Translations under genes and position numbers: made by a program
Assembly: GCA_039934635.1 (NCBI GenBank)
Contig: JBDTLT010000089.1
Location: 1 to 19,751, forward strand
Direction of reading: 5' to 3'
From: DATLFA01 sp039934635
Lineage (GTDB): Bacteria > Actinomycetota > Acidimicrobiia > Acidimicrobiales > WLNW01
DNA: 19,751 bases
The notes under the pieces: model-generated
What the model was told of the DNA's origin: nothing
Databases searched by the model: none
Seen by the model: the letters and a program-made list of their open reading frames with translations, nothing else
Part shown: positions 13,645 to 19,751 of the stretch, piece by piece
How positions within the stretch are numbered: the stretch's first letter is position 1
Layout: every line of letters begins with the position of its first letter

Positions 13645-16029
13645 TCAACCGCGCAAACGCGCGGGCAACTCTGATTGCACGGCGTCGATGCCGTTCGCGC
13701 GAACGACGGCAACCTCGTCGTCGGTCAACGTGCGGTCGGCCGCTTGTAAACGCAAAGTGAACGCCAGACTGCGACGGCCCTCCGCGACCGGCGCCCCACG
13801 GAACACATCGAAGAGCCAGAGGTCGACGAGCAGATCGCCGGCGGCGCGGCGCAGTACGGATGCAACTGCGTCGACGGTGACGGCTTCATCGACTTCGAAG
13901 GCGAGGTCGATGTCGCTCGAGGGGAACCGGCTGACGGGAACATAACGGCGCGAACCGGTTGCCGCCGCGGCGCGATCGAGGAGCGCGTCGAGGTCGAGGT
14001 CGAGCCACCCGGCGCGACCGCCGATGCCGTAGTTGTCGAGCACCGAGGGATGGATCTCGCCGACCTCGCCGAGCGCGACGCCGTCGACGAACACTCTGGC
14101 GCCGCGCCCCGGATGGAGCCCGGCGAGCGCGCCGGCCTCGAGCGTGTACACGGTGCCGGTCAAACTGCACAGCTCCGCAAGGATTGCGACAGCCGCGGGC
14201 GCCTCGCTCCCCGCAAGAATCACCGAGACGCGCTCGCGCTCGTGCGGCAGCGCGTCGCCCGCGGCCCCCGGTGCGTAGACCCGACCGATTTCGAAGAGTG
14301 CGACATCGCGGAGGCGATGGGACTCGTTGTAGGCGATCGATCGCAGCAGGCCGGGGCGCAGCGAAGTGCGCAGCACCGACTCTTCCGCGGCAAGCGGGTT
14401 GGTGATCACCAAGCCGCCACCGGCGAGGCCGGCGCGCTCGAGGTCCCCCGGCGCGAGGAACGGCATCGGCATGGCCTCGGCACAACCGAGATCGGCCAGC
14501 AGGTGCCGGAGGCGGCGTCGTTGTTGCTGGCGCTCGGTGAGTGCACCCGACCGTGCCGCGCTGGGCACTGTGGCAACGATGCGGTCGTAGCCGTAGTGCC
14601 GCGCCACTTCTTCGGCGACATCGGTTTCGGTCGTCGTATCGGGCCGGAACGAGGGCACCACGACATCGAACACGTCGGCATCGACGCCGGGTGCGTCGGT
14701 GACCGCGAAGCCGATGGGTTCGAGTAGTGCGCGCATCTCGGCACCCAAGAGCGCGGTACCCAGCAGCGCGTTGACCTTTGCCGGCCGCACGCGCACGGGT
14801 GCACGCGACGGCAACGTACCGCGTGCGTCGACGATGCCCGGCGCGAGTGTGAAACCTGACGGAGCGACGAGCTCGGCGAAACGACGCGCGCACAACTCGA
14901 GATGCTCGTAGTCGGTGCCGCGTTCGAACCGTATCGAAGCTTCGCTGCGCAGGCCGAGACGGCGCGCCGTCGCCGCGATGGAGTCGGGGTCGAACCATGC
15001 CATCTCGAGCAACACCGACGTCGTCGCCTCGTCGATCTCGGTGTTGGCGCCACCCATCACACCGGCGAGGCCGACGGGCCGATCGTCTTGATCACATATC
15101 AACAGATCGTCGGCGATCAGCTCTCGTTCGACGTCATCGAGCGTCACGATGCGTTCGCCGTCGCGAGCGCGTCGCACGCGGATGCCCGGTGTGGCCGAGC
15201 CGTTGGCCAGCTTGCGCAGGTCGAAGGTGTGGTTGGGCCGCCCGAGCTCCAACATCACGTAGTTGGAGACGTCGACGACGTTGTTGATGGGACGCATGCC
15301 GCACAGTGTCAGGCGGTTGGCGATGTGCGGCGGCGACGGCTCGATGCGCACGTTGTCGAGAATTCGCGCGACGAATCGCCCGCAACCGCCCGCGTCGAGG
15401 ATGGTCACCGCGGCGCGGCCGGCGATCGGCGCGCCCTGCTCGACGACGATGGGATCAGGGATCGCGAACGGCAGGCCGAGCTTGGCCGCGAGGTCACGCG
15501 CCACGCCGGCGACCGCCAACGCATCGGGGCGATTGCCGGTGAGATCGAGGTCGTAGAGCACGTCGCGTTCGATTTCGAGTGCATCGGCGAGTGCTGCCCC
15601 CGGCGTGAAACGCGAGTCGAGGATCATGATGCCGTCGGCATCGTCGGACATCTCGAGCTCGCGGGCAGAGCACAACATGCCGTTGGACCACTGGCCCCTC
15701 AGCTTGCGCCGCTCGATGGTGCGGCCGTCGGCCATTGTCGTGCCCAGCGTGGCGAGTGGAACGAGATCGTCCGCAGTCATGTTGAACGCGCCGCAACAGA
15801 TCTGCAGCGCGTTACCGTCGCCGGCATCGACGTCGACGAGTTGAATGCGATCCGCGCTCGGGTGTGGTCGCACCTCGATCACGCGGGCAACGACGATGCC
15901 ATCGAGGTTGGCACCGATGTGGACCAGATCTTCGACGGCCATGCCGAGACCGGACATGGTGTTGCCGAGCGCGATCGGATCGCCGTCGAACGGCGCAAAC
16001 TCGCGGAGCCAGGAAAGTAGAACTTTCAT
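13645..16029 (-). CDS. pheT: phenylalanyl-tRNA synthetase beta subunit
   Basis: Beta subunit of the alpha2-beta2 phenylalanyl-tRNA synthetase; it carries tRNA recognition and editing. The 794 residues match the family. Domains in order: N-terminal MKVLLSWLREF start, EMAP-II-like tRNA-binding domain (about 40-150, with VDVDAGDG and GQWSNGMLCSARELEM), B3/4 editing domain (about 205-370), B5 domain (about 412-480), catalytic-like core, and the C-terminal ferredoxin-like anticodon-binding domain (about 697-794, beginning VPVSRFPSSDIDLAF). The ATG at 16029 is 12 bases after the pheS stop; the Shine-Dalgarno is weak, so translation may depend on pheS. No truncation or frameshift is seen. Confidence 0.97.
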   Translation of the reverse strand: MKVLLSWLREFAPFDGDPIALGNTMSGLGMAVEDLVHIGANLDGIVVARVIEVRPHPSADRIQLVDVDAGDGNALQICCGAFNMTADDLVPLATLGTTMADGRTIERRKLRGQWSNGMLCSARELEMSDDADGIMILDSRFTPGAALADALEIERDVLYDLDLTGNRPDALAVAGVARDLAAKLGLPFAIPDPIVVEQGAPIAGRAAVTILDAGGCGRFVARILDNVRIEPSPPHIANRLTLCGMRPINNVVDVSNYVMLELGRPNHTFDLRKLANGSATPGIRVRRARDGERIVTLDDVERELIADDLLICDQDDRPVGLAGVMGGANTEIDEATTSVLLEMAWFDPDSIAATARRLGLRSEASIRFERGTDYEHLELCARRFAELVAPSGFTLAPGIVDARGTLPSRAPVRVRPAKVNALLGTALLGAEMRALLEPIGFAVTDAPGVDADVFDVVVPSFRPDTTTETDVAEEVARHYGYDRIVATVPSAARSGALTERQQQRRRLRHLLADLGCAEAMPMPFLAPGDLERAGLAGGGLVITNPLAAEESVLRTSLRPGLLRSIAYNESHRLRDVALFEIGRVYAPGAAGDALPHERERVSVILAGSEAPAAVAILAELCSLTGTVYTLEAGALAGLHPGRGARVFVDGVALGEVGEIHPSVLDNYGIGGRAGWLDLDLDALLDRAAAATGSRRYVPVSRFPSSDIDLAFEVDEAVTVDAVASVLRRAAGDLLVDLWLFDVFRGAPVAEGRRSLAFTLRLQAADRTLTDDEVAVVRANGIDAVQSELPARLRG

Positions 16030-16041
16030 CGACCAGACCTG

Positions 16042-17040
16042 TCAGAACTGCTCTAGGAAGCGAATGTCGTTGGTGAAGAACTCGCGCAGATCGTCGACCC
16101 CGTAGCGCATGAGTGCCAACCGGTCGATGCCGAAGCCGAACGCGAAGCCGGACCATTCGTCGGGATCGATGTTGACCGCGCGGAGGACGTTGGGGTGGAC
16201 CATGCCGCAGCCTCCGAGCTCGAGCCACGAACCATCGGGGCGTTGGATGTCGAACTCGGCCGACGGCTCGGTGAAGGGGAAGTACGACGGCCGAAGGCGC
16301 GAGTCGAAGTCACCACCGAAGTACGCACGCGTGAAGGACTGGATCGTGCCGGCCAGGTCGCCAAAGGTGATGCCCTTGTCGATGACGAGGCCCTCGATCT
16401 GATGGAACACCGGCATGTGGGTCGCGTCCGCGGTGTCGCGGCGAAAGACCCGACCGGGCGCCACGATGTAGATGGGCGGCTGGTGCTCGAGCATGACGCG
16501 GGCCTGAACGGGCGAGGTGTGCGTGCGCAAGACGGTGCTGCCCGGCGCACCCCATTCGACATAGAGCGTGTCCCACATGCCCCGCGCCGGATGACCCGGC
16601 GGCATGTTGAGTGCCTCGAAGTTGTGCCAGTCGGTCTCGATCTCAGGGCCTTCGGCCACACGGAAGCCGAGCCCGACGAACACGTCTTCGAGCAGCTCCC
16701 ATGTCTGCGAGACGAGGTGTAGGTGCCCTCGCGTCTGCCGGCCGATGCGCTCAGTGAGGTCGAGGCGCTCGGCATCGAGTTGCGCGGAGCGAGCCGACTG
16801 CGCCAGCGCGTCGCGGCGGGCATCGAGTCTCGACTCGATCTCGCGCAACGTCTCGTTGATGCGTTGACCCCATTGCCGACGCTCGTCGGGGCCCAGCGCG
16901 CCCAGCGCCCGCTTGGCCTCGGCCAGCGCCGACTTCTTGCCCAACAGCTCACCCCGCAACGCGTGGAGCTCGTCGAGGGTCGTCGCCGCGGCAACTCCGT
17001 CGGTGGCGCGGCGCCGAAGATCGTCGATGTCGAGATTCAT
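16042..17040 (-). CDS. pheS: phenylalanyl-tRNA synthetase alpha subunit
   Basis: Catalytic class II alpha subunit that activates phenylalanine. The 332 residues are slightly shorter than the most common length. An N-terminal coiled-coil (about 1-85) precedes the catalytic core. Landmarks: EGPEIETDWHNFEALNMPP around motif 1, motif 2 GRVFRRDTADATHMPVFHQ, and motif 3 GFAFGFGIDRLAL near the C-terminus, including the conserved Ala/Gly of the phenylalanine pocket. The ATG at 17040 follows an 85-base gap after the histidine kinase gene. No T-box leader and no strong Shine-Dalgarno is visible; a GGCAGG lies about 13 bases upstream. Forms an operon with pheT. Confidence 0.96.
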   Translation of the reverse strand: MNLDIDDLRRRATDGVAAATTLDELHALRGELLGKKSALAEAKRALGALGPDERRQWGQRINETLREIESRLDARRDALAQSARSAQLDAERLDLTERIGRQTRGHLHLVSQTWELLEDVFVGLGFRVAEGPEIETDWHNFEALNMPPGHPARGMWDTLYVEWGAPGSTVLRTHTSPVQARVMLEHQPPIYIVAPGRVFRRDTADATHMPVFHQIEGLVIDKGITFGDLAGTIQSFTRAYFGGDFDSRLRPSYFPFTEPSAEFDIQRPDGSWLELGGCGMVHPNVLRAVNIDPDEWSGFAFGFGIDRLALMRYGVDDLREFFTNDIRFLEQF

Positions 17041-17125
17041 ATGCGATTACAACCTGCCTGTTGCACGGGCCTCCGTCCAATCGTTTAGGTGGCTCCCTTT
17101 CGAGACCGGGCCGCTCGGGCCTGTT

Positions 17126-17818
17126 TCAGGGGAGAGGCAGGCGCAGCGTGAACGTCGTGCCCCCGCGCTCGTTGCGCGACGCCACGAGCGCGCCGCCATG
17201 GGCCTCGGCGAGGTTGCGGCTGATCCAAAGGCCGAGGCCGGTGCCCGACGGCTGCGCGACCTCGCGCCGGTAGAACTTGGTGAACACCGACTCGAGCTCG
17301 TCGTGCGGGATGCCCGGGCCTTCGTCCGATACCGCCACGAAGGCCGACGACTCGTCGGCGTACGCGTCGACGCGGAGCCGGTCGACCGTCGCGTACTTGG
17401 CGCCGTTCTCGATCAGGTTGGTGAGGATCTGCTCGACACGGTCGCGGTCGGCGGTGACGAGAGGGAGCTCGTCGATCGCCACCACACACACGATCGCCGG
17501 GTGCACGAGCTGGACGCGGGCGACGATGTCGCGGACGAGCGCGGCGAGGTCGATGCCCTCGAGGCGCAGTCCCAACCGGCCGATCTCGATGCGACTGATG
17601 TCGAGCAACTCGGTGACGAGGCGGGTCACACGGTCGGCATCGCGATTGATTTGCGCCACCAGGTCGAGCTTGTCGGTCTCACTCAGGCGATCCCATCGAT
17701 CGAGCAGCAGCCGGCTGAACCCTTTGACCGAAGTCAGCGGAGACCGCAGCTCATGGCTGACGGCGGCGACGATCTCCATCGCGCTGACCGGTTGGTCGCT
17801 CTCGGTAGGGTGCGTCAT
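17126..17818 (-). CDS. short soluble sensor histidine kinase without sensor domain
   Basis: A 230-residue histidine kinase consisting almost only of the catalytic core. HisKA dimerisation/phosphoacceptor domain at about 10-80 with the phosphorylated His22 in VSHELRSPLTSVKGFSRLL; HATPase_c domain at about 105-230 with N box NLIENGAKY (134-142), G1 box DEGPGIP (165-171), F box VFTKFYR (178-184) and G2 box GTGLGLWIS (192-200). All key residues are present, so it should be active. There is no membrane helix, PAS, GAF or HAMP domain; only about 14 residues precede the H box. The ATG at 17818 overlaps the methyltransferase stop (ATGA). No response regulator lies in the window. From memory, Streptomyces also keeps a sensor kinase gene beside pheS, so the position may be old. 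Its input could be another protein. Confidence 0.88.
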   Translation of the reverse strand: MTHPTESDQPVSAMEIVAAVSHELRSPLTSVKGFSRLLLDRWDRLSETDKLDLVAQINRDADRVTRLVTELLDISRIEIGRLGLRLEGIDLAALVRDIVARVQLVHPAIVCVVAIDELPLVTADRDRVEQILTNLIENGAKYATVDRLRVDAYADESSAFVAVSDEGPGIPHDELESVFTKFYRREVAQPSGTGLGLWISRNLAEAHGGALVASRNERGGTTFTLRLPLP

Positions 17819-18612
17819 CGTCCACTCCGCTTCGCGCTCTGGCGGCGGATCTCGAAGGCAAGCACGGCGCACGCGACAGCGACGTTGAGCGACTCGGCGC
17901 CGGGTGCCATGTCGATGCGCACCTCGCCATCGAGTACAGCACCGACCGCGTCATCGATGCCGTGGGCTTCGCTGCCCAGCACGACCGCAACGGGCGAAGA
18001 CCAGTCGCACGCGTCATAGGCAACGCCACCGCGCGCGACTGCACCGATGCAGCGCACTGATCGCGCGCGCAGTTCGGCGACCGCTGGCGCCGCTGCGAAC
18101 GATGTCACGACCGGCACGCGCAGCAAAGAACCCGCGGCAGACCGCACGACCTTGGCTGCCGTGACGTCGACGGTGCCGGGGCCGGCGAAGACCGCGCACG
18201 CGCCCGCCGCGTCCGCGATGCGCACGATCGTCCCGACGTTGCCCGGGTCGGCCACCCCGTCGAGCACGATCGCAGGGCCGCGATCGAACGCGATGTCATC
18301 GATGACGGCGGCGCGCCACGACACGATGGCCATGGCGCCCTGGGGGGTGACGGTGCTGGCAATGTCGGCAAAGGTCTTTGCGTCGAGCGCGTAGACGGCG
18401 ATCGACGCATCGACTTCGCCGAGAAGTGACAGCGCCGCCAGGCCGTCATCGGCGCGCACGAAGATCGACTCGACGCGCTGCGCCTGCAGCGCGTCGAGTA
18501 CGGCTTTGACTCCCTCGACCACGATGCAGCCGTCGGCCTCGCGCGCCGAGCGGCGCCGTTGGAGACGGCGCAGCCGGCTGACGTTGGAGTTGGCCGAGGC
18601 GAGCTCGATCAC
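17815..18612 (-). CDS. SpoU/TrmH family RNA 2'-O-methyltransferase (TsnR/RlmB-like)
   Basis: An S-adenosylmethionine-dependent ribose methyltransferase of the trefoil-knot SPOUT class, most likely acting on 23S rRNA. The 265-residue protein has an N-terminal substrate-binding domain (about 1-105, with VVEGVKAVLDAL at 31-42) and the SpoU catalytic domain with motif 1 NVGTIVRIADAAGA (125-138, Asn125 and Arg131), motif 2 VLGSEAHGI (211-219) and motif 3 SLNVAVACAVLAFE (241-254). The GTG at 18612 lies 20 bases after rplT and gives the expected N-terminus; the longer frame is antisense-like and overlaps rplT. The place after rplT is where M. tuberculosis has tsnR. The target nucleotide cannot be told from the sequence. 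The stop overlaps the kinase start. Confidence 0.9.
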   Translation of the reverse strand: MIELASANSNVSRLRRLQRRRSAREADGCIVVEGVKAVLDALQAQRVESIFVRADDGLAALSLLGEVDASIAVYALDAKTFADIASTVTPQGAMAIVSWRAAVIDDIAFDRGPAIVLDGVADPGNVGTIVRIADAAGACAVFAGPGTVDVTAAKVVRSAAGSLLRVPVVTSFAAAPAVAELRARSVRCIGAVARGGVAYDACDWSSPVAVVLGSEAHGIDDAVGAVLDGEVRIDMAPGAESLNVAVACAVLAFEIRRQSAKRSGR

Positions 18613-18632
18613 TGGCCGTCGCGCTGCGGCGC

Positions 18633-19001
18633 TCAGGCCGCCTTGGCGCTCACTGCTCGGCGGGCGATGCTCACCAATTCGCTGAAGGCCGCGGCATCGG
18701 CGACAGCGATGTCGGCGAGGATCTTGCGGTCGACATCGACACCGGCGAGCTTGAGCCCGTTGATGAACACGCTGTAGCTCATGTCGTTTTGACGGCAAGC
18801 CGCGTTGATGCGGCTGATCCACAAGCGGCGGAAGTCGCCTTTGCGGGCGCGGCGATCGGCGTACGCGTAGCGCAGCGCGTGCATGACCGCCTCGTTGGCG
18901 GTCTTGTAGTTACGGCTGCGGTGGCCGTAGTAGCCCTTGGCCATCTCGAGGACGGCTTTGTGGCCCTTCTTCGCGTGAACGGCTCTCTTGACTCTTGCCA
19001 T
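18633..19001 (-). CDS. rplT: 50S ribosomal protein L20
   Basis: Large-subunit assembly protein that binds 23S rRNA. The 122 residues match L20: MARVKRAVHAKKGHKAVL at the start, the basic AKGYYGHRSRNYKTANEAV extension (21-39), and RRLWISRINAACR in the globular part. The ATG at 19001 has a near-perfect Shine-Dalgarno, GAGGAGG, eight bases upstream, the strongest ribosome-binding site in the window. In E. coli and Bacillus L20 represses its own operon by binding the leader; a possible counterpart is the structured spacer before rpmI. Confidence 0.98.
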   Translation of the reverse strand: MARVKRAVHAKKGHKAVLEMAKGYYGHRSRNYKTANEAVMHALRYAYADRRARKGDFRRLWISRINAACRQNDMSYSVFINGLKLAGVDVDRKILADIAVADAAAFSELVSIARRAVSAKAA

Positions 19002-19013
19002 TTTCGGTCCTCC

Positions 19014-19211
19014 TCAGCCTCGGCCCAGCAAACGCTTGACGCGCACGGCATCGCCCGGCGCCAGGTCGACATCGGCGGCCAGACGGCGCTTACGGCCAGG
19101 TGACTTGTGCTCGAGAATGTGGTTCAACCCGGCTTGGCGGCGCTGCAGCTTGCCGCTGCCGGTCACCTTGAAGCGCTTCTTCGCGCCACTGTGCGTTTTC
19201 ATCTTTGGCAT
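19014..19211 (-). CDS. rpmI: 50S ribosomal protein L35
   Basis: Small, very basic ribosomal protein of 65 residues, the family's usual length. It opens with MPKMKTHSGAKKRFKVTGSGK and contains the typical RRQAGLNHILEHKSPGRKRRL core. The ATG at 19211 is preceded by AAAAGG at about nine bases. It follows infC after a 121-base structured spacer and precedes rplT by 12 bases, the standard infC-rpmI-rplT order. Confidence 0.97.
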   Translation of the reverse strand: MPKMKTHSGAKKRFKVTGSGKLQRRQAGLNHILEHKSPGRKRRLAADVDLAPGDAVRVKRLLGRG

Positions 19212-19332
19212 GTGCCATGACCTTTTCTAGACGGTTTCGGACCGCGCGAAACTTGGCTTTGGTCCATTCGAATATTTCGCGAGCCGCGCGGTTGCGCGGA
19301 TCACTTCGTTCGGCGATACAGCGGCGATGCGG
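19212..19332 (-). promoter_or_regulatory. structured infC-rpmI spacer, possible L20/L35 leader
   Basis: The 121 bases hold no gene but several perfect complementarities in the minus-strand RNA: a hairpin CCGCGC-n4-GCGCGG (19284-19299); CGCGAAA (19281-19275) with TTTCGCG (19251-19245); GGACC (19265-19261) with GGTCC (19243-19239); and TTTCG (19251-19247) with CGAAA (19239-19235). The second and third pairings interleave as in a pseudoknot; the fourth competes with both. The region ends at the rpmI ribosome-binding site. Regulation of rpmI-rplT by L20 is known in other bacteria; its presence here is inference. Confidence 0.4.
19284..19299 (-). repeat. perfect GC hairpin between infC and rpmI
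   Basis: CCGCGC and GCGCGG flank a four-base loop. No T-run follows on the minus strand, so it is unlikely to be an intrinsic terminator. It lies just upstream of the interleaved repeats of the spacer. Confidence 0.45.
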
Positions 19333-19751
19333 TCAGCCGGCAACCGGTGGTGCGTCAGCCGTGGCTGCGACCACCGATTCGTCCACCACAGGATGTTCGC
19401 CCGTTGCCGAGGAGTCGGAATCGGATCTCGAACGGGGCGCTTTTTTGACTGCTTGCGCCTTTTTGTCGGGACCCAACACCATCACCATGTTGCGGCCATC
19501 TTGTTTTGGATATGCCTCGACCAGTGCCACGTGCGAGACGGTTTCGATGACCCGGTCGAGGATGTGGCGACCAAGCTCGGGATGCTGCATTTCGCGGCCC
19601 CTGAACATGATCGTGACCTTGACCTTGTGACCTTCGGACAAGAACTCCTCGACCTTGCGGGTCTTGGTGTCGAAATCGCCCTGACCGATCTTTGGCCGGT
19701 ACTTCATCTCCTTGACGGAGGTGTTGGACGACTTGCGGCGTGATTCCTTGG
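19333..19751 (-). CDS. infC: translation initiation factor IF-3, C-terminal part (5' end outside window)
   Basis: The frame is open to the right edge of the window, so the N-terminal domain of IF-3 is missing from view. Visible are the linker (KESRRKSSNTSVKEM) and the whole C-terminal 30S-binding domain: KYRPKIGQGDFDTKTRKVEEF, FRGREMQHPELGRHIL and GRNMVMVLGPDKK. About 40 residues of low-complexity tail follow, first basic and Ser-rich, then acidic and Ala/Pro/Val-rich; tails of this kind occur in other actinobacterial IF-3 proteins. It heads the infC-rpmI-rplT group. Confidence 0.95.
   Translation of the reverse strand, partial: KESRRKSSNTSVKEMKYRPKIGQGDFDTKTRKVEEFLSEGHKVKVTIMFRGREMQHPELGRHILDRVIETVSHVALVEAYPKQDGRNMVMVLGPDKKAQAVKKAPRSRSDSDSSATGEHPVVDESVVAATADAPPVAG

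Noticed and set aside
14902..16020. Open plus-strand frame of 372 codons across pheT
   Set aside because: Antisense shadow with low-complexity charged composition; pheT is intact on the other strand.
17041..17125. Possible T-box or attenuator leader before pheS
   Set aside because: The 85-base gap has no T-box sequence, no terminator with T-run, and no small Phe-rich leader peptide.
1..19751. CRISPR arrays, insertion sequences, prophage, tRNA genes
   Set aside because: I found no direct-repeat arrays, transposase or integrase frames, terminal inverted repeats or tRNA-like sequences on either strand.

Overview
This window reads as part of the chromosome of a high-G+C actinobacterium. Four things point there: the gene order; an actinobacterial-type 16S 5' end on the minus strand; frequent GTG starts; and several genes whose only visible start signal is a TANNNT -10 box a few bases upstream, the usual look of leaderless actinobacterial promoters. 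The protein style (SART-type ArgF, FtsH-like/lipoprotein pair) makes me suspect an uncultured Acidimicrobiia-like lineage, but that is inference. No mobile element, CRISPR array, tRNA or prophage is visible. Every gene except one small membrane protein is on the minus strand, so the biological order runs from high to low coordinates.

Right end (about 19751 to 13645): the translation block infC (5' end outside the window), rpmI, rplT, a SpoU/TrmH rRNA methyltransferase, a short soluble histidine kinase, pheS and pheT. Middle (13607 to 9472): a lipoprotein gene translationally coupled to a large divergent FtsH-like membrane AAA+ metalloprotease, then a zinc-independent quinone oxidoreductase with its own promoter. 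Next (9443 to 2323): an arginine biosynthesis operon argC-argB-argD-argF-argR-argH with a candidate ArgR operator over its promoter, running on into a 3-methyladenine DNA glycosylase and a NUDIX hydrolase. Left end: a plus-strand single-pass membrane protein of unknown function, tyrS on the minus strand, and directly after tyrS the promoter, leader with BoxA, and first ~51 bases of a 16S rRNA gene that leaves the window.

From memory, the order infC-rpmI-rplT-rRNA methylase-pheST-arg cluster-mpg-tyrS matches the Mycobacterium tuberculosis chromosome, so this is an old actinobacterial core neighbourhood. Against that layout, argJ and argG are cleanly missing: argC and argB overlap by ATGA and argR abuts argH. 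The genes are packed tightly, with many four-base start/stop overlaps that imply translational coupling.

The most interesting items are the lipoprotein/FtsH-like pair, the missing argJ/argG, the run of apparently leaderless promoters (including an ArgR-box-controlled argC), a possible pseudoknot or alternative-fold leader before rpmI, and the sensorless orphan histidine kinase. Nothing here is clearly a wholly new system; the FtsH-like pair is the best candidate for undescribed biology.
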